A DNA stretch of 36,382 bases. Origin: an uncultured Clostridia bacterium. GTDB taxonomy: Bacteria > Bacillota > Clostridia > TANB77 > CAG-508. Under the pieces are notes generated by a model, which was not told the DNA's origin, searched no databases, and worked only from the letters and a program-made list of their open reading frames with translations. The position numbers and the translations under genes are program-made. Shown piece by piece: positions 8,032 to 16,966 of the stretch. The number at the start of each line of letters is the position of its first letter. Position 1 is the stretch's first letter. The DNA lies in assembly GCA_947632835.1 (NCBI GenBank), contig CANRQI010000005.1, positions 1 to 36,382 of the forward strand, in the 5' to 3' direction.

Positions 8032-9399
8032 CTATACTGATATTCTATTTTCATTTTTTCCAAAAATCATATAATGTTGAAAATATTCCACATAATTGTT
8101 TTGAAATGTTTTTAATAAATCATCATTTCTATTTTTATAAACTTTCACATTAAATACATCTGATGTTCTTCTCTCCTCATTAATTCCAAATCTTATAAAA
8201 TGTTTATATGCTTCTTCATAATTATTTTTAAAAGCATTTTGTAAATCAGTATTATACTTTAAATAATCTTTTAAATTAAATACTATTGAAGCTGTTCTTC
8301 CTTCTTTTATTCCAAATTCATACCAATGTTTTTTTAATAAATTTTCGTTACCTTTAAAAGCTGATTTTAAATCATTATACTTTTCAGAATAATATTTAGC
8401 ATCAAACATAATATTTTCTAAATTTTCTGGAATACATGAAATTCTATTTTCTTTTAATCCAAAATTAATATAATGATTTAGTGCTTCTAAATCTGACATT
8501 TTACTTAAATCTGTATTCATATATTTGTAAAAAGTAACATCAATGTTTTTACTAGCCGTTCTTCCCTCATTAACTCCATGTTCCACATAATGTATTAGTG
8601 CTAAACTATAATTATTATTAAATGCAGACTTTAAATCTGAATAATTATTCAAATAGAATTTTGCATCAAATATTGGAGTAGCAATTCTTCCTTCATTAAT
8701 TCCAAAATTCAACCAATGACTTCTAAGTTCATTTTCATTATAACCAAAAGCAATCTTTAAATCTGGATTATTATCTGCATAATACTGAGAATTAAAAGCT
8801 AATTGGAATAATTTAATCCATGGATTATTTGCATCTGTATCTGTTGGATCCCAATTTCTATAACTATAATTAGAAATTTTTGGTGCAGATGGTTTTCCTA
8901 AAGGACCTACATCTGAACTAGAAAAAAATGTTACTTGTGTACCACTTGCACAATTTTCATATATCCATTTAGCATCTTCTACTGTTAATCTAATACAACC
9001 TGCTGAAGCAAAACTACCTAGTTTATCATATTCCCAATATTCTAAAGAAGCTGGATTCCACTTTTGTGTATATGGAACTGAGTGAAACAATATACTTCCT
9101 GTAATTCTAGTACAATATTGACCATATACTCCACCAACTAAATTAAGCCAACGATATTTAAAATTTAATTTGTATGTACCACTTCTTGGAGTTGCAACAC
9201 CAGCAGAACATATCATTGATTTATATGGAACTGTAAAATTTCCACTAGCATCTTTTGTATATACTGTAACTACATTTGCTCCATAATTTACGGTTATGTA
9301 ATAATCTCCCGTCGCAGCATCTGAAGTATTTTTACTCACCAGTAAGAAAATTAAGAATATAAACAATACAAACAGGATTTTTTGTATTATCTTCTTCAT
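8032..9399 (-). CDS. Secreted L,D-transpeptidase (YkuD domain) with six C-terminal ~43-residue repeats
   Basis: Residues 1-29 form a signal peptide (KK...hydrophobic...SDAA). Residues 32-160 are a YkuD catalytic domain, with H106 in LFHSVPY and the catalytic C135 in SFASAGCIRL. It should make or exchange 3-3 (DAP-DAP) peptidoglycan cross-links outside the membrane. From about residue 200 to the end there are six tandem units of 42-44 residues. Their shared pattern is F-[DN]-x3-Y-x5-NxDLxxAF-x8-HYxxFGxxEGR-x-[AS]. Such units occur in clostridial surface proteins and may bind wall polymer, but I cannot name their ligand. A terminator follows at once. It could be the last gene of the 9440-12316 block (40-bp gap). 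Confidence 0.9.
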   Translation of the reverse strand: MKKIIQKILFVLFIFLIFLLVSKNTSDAATGDYYITVNYGANVVTVYTKDASGNFTVPYKSMICSAGVATPRSGTYKLNFKYRWLNLVGGVYGQYCTRITGSILFHSVPYTQKWNPASLEYWEYDKLGSFASAGCIRLTVEDAKWIYENCASGTQVTFFSSSDVGPLGKPSAPKISNYSYRNWDPTDTDANNPWIKLFQLAFNSQYYADNNPDLKIAFGYNENELRSHWLNFGINEGRIATPIFDAKFYLNNYSDLKSAFNNNYSLALIHYVEHGVNEGRTASKNIDVTFYKYMNTDLSKMSDLEALNHYINFGLKENRISCIPENLENIMFDAKYYSEKYNDLKSAFKGNENLLKKHWYEFGIKEGRTASIVFNLKDYLKYNTDLQNAFKNNYEEAYKHFIRFGINEERRTSDVFNVKVYKNRNDDLLKTFQNNYVEYFQHYMIFGKNENRISV

Positions 9400-9439
9400 A
9401 ATTTAACACTCCTTTCTTTAAAAAATTTATTTATAGATA

Positions 9440-9757
9440 TTAACCATATAATCTTTTTAAATATATTTCTTTCCCACTTATTATTAATTTTATAACATCT
9501 ACATCATCTAATTCTAAATTATCTCTTCCTTCTATACTTTTCATATCTCCAAATGTATAAAATGTGCTATATCCCTCATATTTTGGATTCACTAATTCAG
9601 CATTTATATATATATAATCTTTTTCTTTTGGCTCAACATCAATATCTAAAAAATTTAACCCTAATGTTACAATTTCTCCTTTATCACTTCTTAATCTATA
9701 TAAATATTCATCCTTTTCTTCGATTTTAAAAATTTTAACATTACTTTTAGCTTCCAC
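9440..9757 (-). CDS. Unrecognised 105-residue protein
   Basis: I do not recognise this family. It is a soluble, beta-rich, acidic protein without signal peptide or membrane segment. The pattern is alternating short strands (VKIFKIEEKDEYLYRLRSD, KDYIYINAELVNPKYEG) ending in DVIKLIISGKEIYLKRLYG. It starts 7 bp after the stop of the large repeat protein and is surely in the same transcript, so it may be a small partner of that protein. No catalytic motif is visible. Confidence 0.65.
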   Translation of the reverse strand: MEAKSNVKIFKIEEKDEYLYRLRSDKGEIVTLGLNFLDIDVEPKEKDYIYINAELVNPKYEGYSTFYTFGDMKSIEGRDNLELDDVDVIKLIISGKEIYLKRLYG

Positions 9758-9764
9758 TATAAAT

Positions 9765-11861
9765 TTATTTCCTTTCTTTATCCTCTTTATTTTGATTTCT
9801 ACTTAAGTTCTCTAATTCATGCCCTGCATTATTTACCTCTGTTGTAGTCAAATTACTTTTTTTGTCAAAAATAGATATAATTTTTGTTGTTATTTTCTTA
9901 AAACCACTCTTTATTGTATTTTTAAACTTTTGAATAGCTCCTACCTTTTCTAAATCTGTATCTTCCTTCTCTTCCTGATTAATTTCATTAGAAGAAATAT
10001 TTTCAATATCCACATCTTCTGGATTTTTACTAAATTTAGTTTTTAAAAAACCTCTCTTTTTTAATTCTGAAGTCAATTCTAAATTAGGAGCATCAAAAGA
10101 TTTTAAAGTTTCATTCAATGCTAAAAAATTCTTTCCTGTACTTCTTAAACTTGACAATTCAAGATTTTCCAAAGCATTATTGCTCATCAAAAATTCTTCA
10201 CCAACATCTTCTAACTTAAGAGCAGTAAATTGTTGTAATACTTTATTTGACCTTAGAAAGAAATCTCCTGTCTTTTTTAAATTTGGTAATTCTAAAGTTC
10301 TTAAATTTTCATTCGAAACAAAAAACTGATTTCCAACTTCTTCTAATTTTTCAGCTTTAAATTCTTTTAACTTTGTATTTGAACTTAAACAATTATTTCT
10401 AACTTTTACCATTTCTGGCAATTCTAAAGTTTCTAACTCTGTATTAACTCTTAAAAAATTATCACCTGCTTTCTTCAACTTAGGTGCTTCAAACCTTTTT
10501 AAGATTTGATTTGATGACATAAATTCATCTCCAGTTTCTAGTAATTTTCCAAGCTCTAAAACTTCCAAACCATTATTATAAGTTAAAAAGTCGTTTCCAG
10601 TTCTTTCTACATTTGGAATATTAAGTTCACTCAAAACTACATTTGAAAATAAGAAACCATCTCCTACTTCTTTCAATTTTAGTGCTTCAAAAGTTTTTAA
10701 ATTCTTATTTTTATTTAAAAAATTATTTCCAATTTTCTCAACATTTGGTATATTAATTTCTCTTATAGTATCATTATATGTAAAGAAATTATCTTTTACC
10801 TCATTCAAATTTTTATTTTCATATTTTATTATTTGATTATATTTATTTAATTCTATTATTATTGGATCTTCTTGCTCTTCAGTATAAATTGTTAAAGTTT
10901 TTATTTTTTCTTCATTCTCCGCTCTTGTTGTTACTTTTATTTCTTTTATATTATTAAAATCATTTAAAACATCATCTTCAATTTTGTTATCATATAATTT
11001 AATAGTTTTATTTTCTAAATCTACTACAAAATAATCTGTTAATATATTTTTTTCTGGCTCTCCAATTACTTGTGGTTCCCCATCTTTTATAATTATATTA
11101 TCTGGACAATAATATACTCCATTTATTTCCATATTATATTTATAATATTTTCCATCATTCGCCATCATATAATGTGGTATTTTAAATTCTTCACCTTTAT
11201 ATGGATTTTGAAAAAGATATATTCCTTTTTCAATTAATAGTTGTCTAAAACTTTCCTCTAAACCTAAATTTATCTTATCTAAATCATTATCCAAAGTTGA
11301 ATCTGGATTTTTAACTGTATGATTATATCTATTTTTTATTGATGGTTCACATATTCCACGTTTTGGAAACTGTATTGATATTACTGAAGTTCCATATTCA
11401 TCATCTCTTTCTGGATTTTCAGCTCTTTTTATTTTATCTACATCTTTTTTTACTGCAAAAAATACTTCACATATTTCTAATCTCTTCTCATCTCTAAAAG
11501 TACATATTTCTTCATCTTTACTATAATATTTTTTAAATTTTTGTATATCATCATTTGTTCTACATTCATATAAATCGTAACCAGCTTCTTCCATTAATTG
11601 ATATGGTGTTTTTTTTACTTCTACAGTTTTTTTTCCTTTGTGAAGATCAACTTTACTATATATAAAACCTTTAAATTGCTCTTGTAAAGAATTTTTTGTT
11701 ATATCATCATACAATGCTCTTCCGTTATTAGCAAAATTATCATTTAACACTTCTAATAATAAACCATCTACATTTAATATAGTAGAAAAATTCTTTCTAC
11801 AAAAGTGCATAAATTTTTCGCCATATTTTTTCTTTATTATCTTTAGTTCTTTATCTGCCAT
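9765..11861 (-). CDS. Intracellular leucine-rich-repeat-like protein with unrecognised N-terminal domain
   Basis: This 698-residue protein has no signal peptide. Residues 1-300 are an unrecognised domain with ICTFRDEKRLEICEVFFAVKK, SVISIQFPKRG and IKNRYNHTVKNPD. From about residue 375 to 625 come eleven 22-23-residue units of BspA/LRR_5 style. These mostly alternate between an L-x-L-P-N-L-x-x-T-G-x-x-F-L type and an F-x-A-x-K-L-x-x-V-G-x-x-F-L type. The C-terminal 70 residues are charged and probably disordered. BspA-type repeats usually occur in secreted adhesins, so a cytoplasmic version is unusual. It lies between two small unknown genes with gaps of 7 and 23 bp. Function unknown; protein binding by the repeats is a family-based guess. 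Confidence 0.8.
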   Translation of the reverse strand: MADKELKIIKKKYGEKFMHFCRKNFSTILNVDGLLLEVLNDNFANNGRALYDDITKNSLQEQFKGFIYSKVDLHKGKKTVEVKKTPYQLMEEAGYDLYECRTNDDIQKFKKYYSKDEEICTFRDEKRLEICEVFFAVKKDVDKIKRAENPERDDEYGTSVISIQFPKRGICEPSIKNRYNHTVKNPDSTLDNDLDKINLGLEESFRQLLIEKGIYLFQNPYKGEEFKIPHYMMANDGKYYKYNMEINGVYYCPDNIIIKDGEPQVIGEPEKNILTDYFVVDLENKTIKLYDNKIEDDVLNDFNNIKEIKVTTRAENEEKIKTLTIYTEEQEDPIIIELNKYNQIIKYENKNLNEVKDNFFTYNDTIREINIPNVEKIGNNFLNKNKNLKTFEALKLKEVGDGFLFSNVVLSELNIPNVERTGNDFLTYNNGLEVLELGKLLETGDEFMSSNQILKRFEAPKLKKAGDNFLRVNTELETLELPEMVKVRNNCLSSNTKLKEFKAEKLEEVGNQFFVSNENLRTLELPNLKKTGDFFLRSNKVLQQFTALKLEDVGEEFLMSNNALENLELSSLRSTGKNFLALNETLKSFDAPNLELTSELKKRGFLKTKFSKNPEDVDIENISSNEINQEEKEDTDLEKVGAIQKFKNTIKSGFKKITTKIISIFDKKSNLTTTEVNNAGHELENLSRNQNKEDKERK

Positions 11862-11884
11862 AATTTTCTCCTTAATTAAATATT

Positions 11885-12316
11885 TTATCTCTTAAAAATA
11901 TTTTTTATAAATAGAAATATTTTTTCATACCATTTTGTTTCTTCTACTTTTTGTAATGACATTTCTGGTTTTACATAATTGCTATTATCAATATCTTTAA
12001 ATAAATTTTCTGGATTATATTGTATTCTCTTTTGTTCCTCTTTTTGTACTTCATTAAATTTATGAATTTCTTCTAATAGCTTTCTTTGTTCTTCATTACA
12101 AAAATACTTCATATTCAAATATGATAACATTGCAATTGTTTTTCTATCCAAATTTTGCTCATCTAAATTTTTACTTTCATCATATTTCCAACTATATTGT
12201 TTATCTTTATTTTCTTTTATAGATTCAATTAATTGAGAAGGTAATTTTTGAAATTCTTCTTCATCTAAATAATTCAATACTTCATCTAATTCTACTAAAC
12301 ACTCTCTACTATTCAT
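11885..12316 (-). CDS. Unrecognised 143-residue protein upstream of the LRR-like gene
   Basis: I do not recognise this family. It is highly charged and mostly helical, with CLVELDEVLNYLDEEEFQKLP at the N-terminus and a basic-hydrophobic tail (WYEKIFLFIKNIFKR) that looks like an amphipathic membrane-contact helix. The N-terminal half resembles small regulatory or structural helical proteins found near phage-like or stress loci in Clostridia, but this is weak. It is the first gene of the three-gene block, 23 bp before the large repeat protein. An AGGGAATG ribosome site precedes the ATG. Confidence 0.65.
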   Translation of the reverse strand: MNSRECLVELDEVLNYLDEEEFQKLPSQLIESIKENKDKQYSWKYDESKNLDEQNLDRKTIAMLSYLNMKYFCNEEQRKLLEEIHKFNEVQKEEQKRIQYNPENLFKDIDNSNYVKPEMSLQKVEETKWYEKIFLFIKNIFKR

Positions 12317-12355
12317 ACAAAATCACATTCCCTTCATATTTTAAAGATAAAAAAT

Positions 12356-12421
12356 AAGAATTTTAAAGTTTCAAATTATTGAACTTTTTATTTAATAATT
12401 TAAGTTAACTTTAAAATTCTT
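12356..12421 (-). terminator. Terminator after the ferredoxin gene
   Basis: A 15-bp perfect stem (12356-12370 with 12407-12421) encloses a 36-nt loop that can fold further (AAATTATT with AATAATTT). On the minus strand the stem is followed by ATTTTTTATC. It starts 12 bp past the ferredoxin stop codon. Confidence 0.75.
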
Positions 12422-12433
12422 GCTTTTTACTTT

Positions 12434-12610
12434 TTAATTATTAGTTTCAGGTGCCTCTACTGGACAAACGCTCGCACAAGTTCCACACTCAATGCAACGT
12501 TCTTTATCTATTACAAAGCACTTTTCTCCTTGTTCTATACAAGTAACTGGGCATGCTCCACTACAAGCTCCACAACTTATACATTTTTCTGGGTTGATTT
12601 TATATGCCAT
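12434..12610 (-). CDS. Small 2[4Fe-4S] ferredoxin
   Basis: This 58-residue protein starts MAYKINPEKC. Two cluster-binding motifs are complete: C10-x2-C13-x2-C16-x3-C20-P and C39-x2-C42-x2-C45-x3-C49-P. Extra Cys are at 24 and 31. It is a low-potential electron carrier typical of anaerobic Clostridia. The start at 12610 is chosen because GGAGGG stands just before it and homologous ferredoxins begin there; a longer frame upstream has no ribosome site. It is a single-gene unit with its own promoter and terminator. Confidence 0.95.
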   Translation of the reverse strand: MAYKINPEKCISCGACSGACPVTCIEQGEKCFVIDKERCIECGTCASVCPVEAPETNN

Positions 12611-12644
12611 TTTATTCACTCTCCCTCCAATAAAATCTATACAA

Positions 12645-12673
12645 ATTATAGCTATTTTATGAAAAAAAGTCAA
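12645..12673 (-). promoter_or_regulatory. Sigma-A promoter of the ferredoxin gene
   Basis: On the minus strand TTGACT, a 17-bp spacer and TATAAT are followed after about 35 bp by the ribosome site and ATG. Its upstream edge lies 12 bp from inverted-repeat element copy 2. Confidence 0.8.
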
Positions 12674-12685
12674 TACAAATTTTAT

Positions 12686-13054
12686 CTAAGTTTTGGTGTT
12701 TTTTTTAACTATTTGAAAGTAAAAAAAATATATGTTTTATTCGTTCTCCCAACATACGCACAGTCTGTAAAATTTTAAAATTCTGTAGAACATAAAATTT
12801 AACAGACTGTAGCTAGCCGGTCCCCACGAAATAACTTCATAAAACATATATTTTTTATATTTTCAATATAGCAATAGCAAAAAAGTTTTAATATATTTTT
12901 TTAGTTATGGTTTGTGGGGACCGTTTTAGAAAATGTTATGAGCGTTAGCAAATTACATTTTCTTAAATGGGGAGAATAACTTAAAAAATATATTAAAACT
13001 TATTGAAATGTATATTTCTTGTAACTTAATAGTTAAAAAAACACCAAAACTTAG
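12686..13054. mobile_element. Inverted-repeat element copy 2 (full length, opposite orientation)
   Basis: The ends are CTAAGTTTTGGTGTTTTTTT at 12686 and AAAAAAACACCAAAACTTAG at 13054, which are inverted repeats of about 24 bp differing by one T. The interior matches copy 1 when inverted. It contains the ACAGACTGT stem, GGTCCCCACG, GTGGGGACCG, a GAAAATG/CATTTTC hairpin and AATATATTAAAA arms. No clear target duplication remains. It begins 8 bp beyond the mtaD stop and its many hairpins may act as that operon's terminator. It encodes no protein. Confidence 0.8.
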
Positions 13055-13062
13055 CTTTTTAT

Positions 13063-14334
13063 TTAAAGCACCCTTTTTGCATTTTTTATAACTTCTTCTT
13101 TTACTTTTTCAAAAGAACTGTTTAATAATTTTCTATTTTCCATAATTACTTTTCCATCAATTATAGTAGTTACAACATTATTTCCATTTACAGCATATAC
13201 TAAATTTGTTGCAACATCATTTTCGGGAATTAAATCTCCTGTATCAACTATTATTATATCTGCTTTTTTTCCAACTTCCAAAGTTCCTATTTCATCTTGC
13301 AAACCTAAAACTTCTGCTCCTTCAATTGTAGCCATTTTTAAAATATCCCAAGCTTTTATAATTTCTGAATTCATATATTTTATTTTTTGAAGATATGCTG
13401 TAAGCTTCATTTCTTCAAATAAATCTAAAGTTGTTGTGCTTCCAGTTCCATCAGTTCCTAAACCAACTTTAATTCCATTTTTTCTTAATTTTGTAACATC
13501 ACAAATACCAGAAGCCAATTTGCAATTACTTATTGGATTATGAGATATACCACCTTTAACATTTTTTAAAATTTCAATATCACTATCACTTAAGTATATT
13601 CCATGTGCTAATACAACAGGAACATCAAAAACATTAAAATCTTTAAAATATTCAGTTGATGTTTTACTATATTTAGTTTTTATAATATTAGTTTCATCAA
13701 CTGTTTCACTTAAATGTAAATGTATTCCTGTATTCAAATCTTTTGCTAAATCTACAACTAGCTTTACAGTTTCTGGTTTACAAGTATAAGGTGCATGAGC
13801 CGAAGTATATACTCTTATTCTACTTTCTTTATTATTAAAAAGCTTTGCATATTTTTTTGTTTGCTCTGGTTTATCTCTAACTGAATCATCTGTAATACAC
13901 CATGACACAATAGCTCTTATTCCTGATTCTTCTATTGCAGGTACAATTTCTTCCATTCCAAAATACATATCATTACAAGTTGTAGTTCCGCTTCTTATCA
14001 TTTCTAAACAAGATAAATATGAGTTCCAATAAAAATCTTGCTTTTCAAATTTATCTTCAACTGGAAAAATAGCATTATTCAACCAATCCATCAAGCTTCT
14101 ATCATCTTTGTATCCTCTAAAAACACTCATAGCAAGATGTGTATGTGTATTAACTAAACCTGGCATAACAATCATTTTTTTAGCATCTATAATTTTACCT
14201 ATTTCTTCAGTTTCATTTATATTTTCTTTTATTTCAGCTATTTTATTATCTCTAATTAAAATATCTCTATCTTTTACATTAGGCTCATCACCTATCATAT
14301 CAAGTAATCTAGCATTTTTTATTAATAAAGTCAT
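13063..14334 (-). CDS. mtaD: Amidohydrolase: 5-methylthioadenosine/S-adenosylhomocysteine deaminase
   Basis: This 423-residue member of the amidohydrolase superfamily has the metal-binding NTHTHLAMSVFRG (H64, H66) and the family-typical DRSLMDWLNNAIFP. Further motifs are SAHAPYTC, GIHLHLSETVDE, LAHGIYLSDSD, GGISHNPISNCKLASG and GLGTDGTGSTTTLDLFEEMK. Together these fit MtaD/SAH deaminases, which convert adenosine-type by-products of S-adenosylmethionine to inosyl forms. Related guanine and chlorohydrolase families are less likely given the motif spelling. It is the last gene of the lepB-holB-ricT-mtaD run, 36 bp after ricT. Confidence 0.88.
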   Translation of the reverse strand: MTLLIKNARLLDMIGDEPNVKDRDILIRDNKIAEIKENINETEEIGKIIDAKKMIVMPGLVNTHTHLAMSVFRGYKDDRSLMDWLNNAIFPVEDKFEKQDFYWNSYLSCLEMIRSGTTTCNDMYFGMEEIVPAIEESGIRAIVSWCITDDSVRDKPEQTKKYAKLFNNKESRIRVYTSAHAPYTCKPETVKLVVDLAKDLNTGIHLHLSETVDETNIIKTKYSKTSTEYFKDFNVFDVPVVLAHGIYLSDSDIEILKNVKGGISHNPISNCKLASGICDVTKLRKNGIKVGLGTDGTGSTTTLDLFEEMKLTAYLQKIKYMNSEIIKAWDILKMATIEGAEVLGLQDEIGTLEVGKKADIIIVDTGDLIPENDVATNLVYAVNGNNVVTTIIDGKVIMENRKLLNSSFEKVKEEVIKNAKRVL

Positions 14335-14370
14335 TTTACACCTCAGATTTTTATTATATTATTTTAACTA

Positions 14371-15297
14371 TTAAATTTGCTCTGAACTGTTTACATCATT
14401 TTTTTCTAATTTCTCTAGTTCTTGCAATTCTTTCAAATCTGCTTCACTTTCTACATCTCCTGCATTAATATCATCATCAGATTCAGCATCTTTTATAACT
14501 GTAACATCTTTAGCTTCATATTTTTTATAAAAAACATCTTCATTATCTTTAAATTTTACTCTTATTTTCTCTTTTAAAGTTTCTACTGAAACAACTTCAC
14601 CTGTTCCATCTTCAGTTTTTACAATAGCTCCAACCTTTGGAAGCCTTTTCAATTTTTCTGCATATACACATTCTTCATATTTTAAACAACACATTAAACG
14701 TCCACAACAACCTGAAATTTTTGATGGATTAAGAGATATATTTTGTTCCTTAGCCATTTTTATAGAAACAGTTTCAAAATTTCCTAAAAATGTAACACAA
14801 CATAATCCTCTACCACAAACTCCACATCCACCTAATCTTCGAACTTCATCTCTAACTCCAATTTGACGAAGTTCAATTCTTGTTCTAAAAATAGCAGCTA
14901 AATCTTTAACAAGCTCTCTAAAATCTATTCTTCCATCAGCAGTAAAATAAAATATAACTTTACTTCCATCAAATTTAAAATCTACATCTACAAATTTCAT
15001 TTGCAAACCATGTTTTTGTACTTTTTCTAAAAATACCTTTTTAGCTTCTGGTTCTTTAGCTTTATTTTCCAAATACATAGCTCTATCTGTATCAGTTACT
15101 ATTCTTATAACATCTTTTAGTGGTTCATTAACTTTCTCATCTTCTACTTCTCTAGTAGGAATTGCAACTTCTCCATATTCTTCTCCCATAGCTGTATCAA
15201 CTATTACATTCATTCCTTTTTCTAGTTCCAACTCTCCAGGATTAAAATAATATATTTTTCCATTCTTTTTAAACCTAACTCCTATTACCTTCTTCAT
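14371..15297 (-). CDS. ricT: PSP1-domain protein RicT (YaaT)
   Basis: This 308-residue protein has the PSP1 core and the Cys-rich signature GGCGVCGRGLCC...ISGCCGRLMCCLKYEE at about 152-205. In Bacillus RicT these Cys help bind the [4Fe-4S] clusters of the RicA-RicF-RicT complex. That complex steers RNase Y mRNA processing and promotes Spo0A phosphorylation. RicA and RicF are not in this window. The start overlaps the end of holB by 23 bp, the conserved holB-yaaT arrangement. The C-terminal 40 residues are acidic and probably disordered. Confidence 0.93.
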   Translation of the reverse strand: MKKVIGVRFKKNGKIYYFNPGELELEKGMNVIVDTAMGEEYGEVAIPTREVEDEKVNEPLKDVIRIVTDTDRAMYLENKAKEPEAKKVFLEKVQKHGLQMKFVDVDFKFDGSKVIFYFTADGRIDFRELVKDLAAIFRTRIELRQIGVRDEVRRLGGCGVCGRGLCCVTFLGNFETVSIKMAKEQNISLNPSKISGCCGRLMCCLKYEECVYAEKLKRLPKVGAIVKTEDGTGEVVSVETLKEKIRVKFKDNEDVFYKKYEAKDVTVIKDAESDDDINAGDVESEADLKELQELEKLEKNDVNSSEQI

Positions 15298-16180
15298 TTA
15301 ATTCCTCCCACATATTAAACAGTAATGAATCTATATTCATATCTAAATTTCCATTTGCCTTTAATTTATTTATACACTCATTTACAAATTTTATACAATT
15401 CAAATATCTTTTGTCCTCTATTGATTTGGAATATAAACATACAATTAAATAATCTAATATTTCAAATATTTTTTCTTTATCATACATAAATTTAGAAGTT
15501 AAAAAAATAGAAATAATATCTCCAGATTTTATGTTTTGAATAAGTATATCTACTTCTGCATATTTTTCCTTGTTTTCCTTAAGATTTATTGCTTTTCCTA
15601 TACTTCCATCAAATGTTTTAAGTAAATTATCTGATATTTCATCATACCCTATTACGTTTATTGCATAATCGTATAATTCTTTATCATCAATATTTTTAAA
15701 TTTTACTTTCATACATCTTGATTTTATAGTATTTAAAAGTAAATTTTCATTTGAAGACACCAAAATTATAGTTACAAATTCAGGTGGTTCTTCCAATGTC
15801 TTTAGTAAACAATTCTGTGCATCTTGTGTCATTTTTTCACAATCATTAATAATATATACTTTTCTTTTTGAAACGATTGGTTTTTCTATAACCTTTTGAG
15901 AAAGTTCCCTAATTTGAGCTATTCCTATGCTTTCTCCCGCTTCATTAATTAGCTTATAATCTGGATGATTATTTCCATCGTAACATATACAAGATTTACA
16001 ATTACATTCTTCTTTATTTTCTAAACAAAGAATATATTTAGCAAACTCTTTTGCTATTAATAATTTTCCTATTCCTTCATTTCCTAAAAATAAATAACTA
16101 TGTAAAATATTATTTGTTTCTATATTTTTTATTAAGTAATTTTTAACTTCTAAGTTTCCAATTACACTTTTAAACCTCAA
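15275..16180 (-). CDS. holB: DNA polymerase III subunit delta' (clamp-loader subunit)
   Basis: This 301-residue protein starts with the AAA+ core: NLEVKNYLIKNI, the P-loop-like LGNEGIGKLLIAKEFA, a zinc-type Cys cluster (CLENKEECNCKSCICYDG), ISKRKVYIINDCEKM and NCLLKTLEEPP. LLLNTIKSRC contains the SRC motif. The C-terminal collar domain is short, as in Firmicutes. It belongs to the replisome clamp loader. The holB-ricT order with overlap is conserved, and lepB lies 26 bp upstream. Confidence 0.93.
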   Translation of the reverse strand: MRFKSVIGNLEVKNYLIKNIETNNILHSYLFLGNEGIGKLLIAKEFAKYILCLENKEECNCKSCICYDGNNHPDYKLINEAGESIGIAQIRELSQKVIEKPIVSKRKVYIINDCEKMTQDAQNCLLKTLEEPPEFVTIILVSSNENLLLNTIKSRCMKVKFKNIDDKELYDYAINVIGYDEISDNLLKTFDGSIGKAINLKENKEKYAEVDILIQNIKSGDIISIFLTSKFMYDKEKIFEILDYLIVCLYSKSIEDKRYLNCIKFVNECINKLKANGNLDMNIDSLLFNMWEELNEEGNRS

Positions 16181-16206
16181 CTTATTATCCTCACATGCTA
16201 TATTAT

Positions 16207-16839
16207 TTATTTAACTGAACCAAAAGTATTTAATGGCCAAAATCTACAAATTACTTTTCCTTCTATTTTTTCAAAAGGTATACAACCAAATTTTCTACAA
16301 TCATCACTTTTCATTCTATTGTCTCCCATGCAGAATAAATATCCTTCTGGTACTATAAAATCATTACAAGATTCTGATATTGTAACTACATCTGGTTTTA
16401 AATAATCCTCTTTTAATTCTTTACCATTTATGAAAACTTTTCCATCTTTTATTTCAACATGCTCACCTGGCTCAGCTATAACTCTTTTTATAAAACTTTT
16501 TTTTGTAATTTCTATTACATTATATAAAAATCCTGAAAAAAGTCCTCTATCTTCATCTAAATATGTAGCAACTGGATTTGAATTATCAACTGTTATAGAA
16601 GATGAATTTAAAGGAGCTTCAAATGTAACAATGTCTCCTCTCTTTGGCATGTTTTTAGTTATTCTAAAAGTTCTAGTAACAATTAATCTTTGATTTTCTT
16701 TTAAAGTTGGATACATTGAAACCTGTTGAACTACTGTTGGAGTAGCAATAAAATATCTAAATAATAATGTTAGTACTACTGCAATAGCAATGCAAGCAAT
16801 CCATTCTAATATATTTTTAGTTTTTTCACTCATACGCAC
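16207..16839 (-). CDS. lepB: Signal peptidase I
   Basis: This protein of 210 residues (208 from the second start) has one N-terminal membrane span (about 12-31), then the catalytic S41 in QQVSMYPTL and K118 in SFIKRVIAEPGE. The C-terminal box GDNRMKSDDCRKFGCIP is also present. It removes signal peptides from secreted pre-proteins at the outer face of the membrane. Two starts are possible: GTG at 16839, 5 nt after AGAGGG, or ATG at 16833, 11 nt after it. The protein differs by only two residues. It heads the lepB-holB-ricT-mtaD operon. Confidence 0.94.
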   Translation of the reverse strand: MRMSEKTKNILEWIACIAIAVVLTLLFRYFIATPTVVQQVSMYPTLKENQRLIVTRTFRITKNMPKRGDIVTFEAPLNSSSITVDNSNPVATYLDEDRGLFSGFLYNVIEITKKSFIKRVIAEPGEHVEIKDGKVFINGKELKEDYLKPDVVTISESCNDFIVPEGYLFCMGDNRMKSDDCRKFGCIPFEKIEGKVICRFWPLNTFGSVK

Positions 16840-16906
16840 TTAATCCCTCTTGTCCTTTCTAATTTAAGCTCATAGCCTATAAAAAACATTTACAAATAAC
16901 AATATA

Positions 16907-16957
16907 CGGAAAGCCAAGAAGAAATAATAAAATATTTCAAAATATTTAGGCTTTCCG
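16907..16957 (-). terminator. Stem-loop after the acidic membrane protein gene
   Basis: CGGAAAGCC (16907-16915) pairs with GGCTTTCCG (16949-16957), with a second hairpin of AAATATTT units inside. It lies 10 bp past the stop at 16967. The T-tract on the minus strand is interrupted (TATATTGTTATTT), so efficiency is uncertain. Confidence 0.6.
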
Positions 16958-16966
16958 ATTCGTCAT

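Noticed and set aside
12611..12673. Longer ferredoxin start (79 residues)
   Set aside because: The extension covers the -10 and -35 boxes of the promoter and has no ribosome site. The GGAGGG-supported ATG is at 12610.
14108..14374. Plus-strand frame within mtaD
   Set aside because: It is antisense to a strongly conserved gene, with low-complexity hydrophobic translation.
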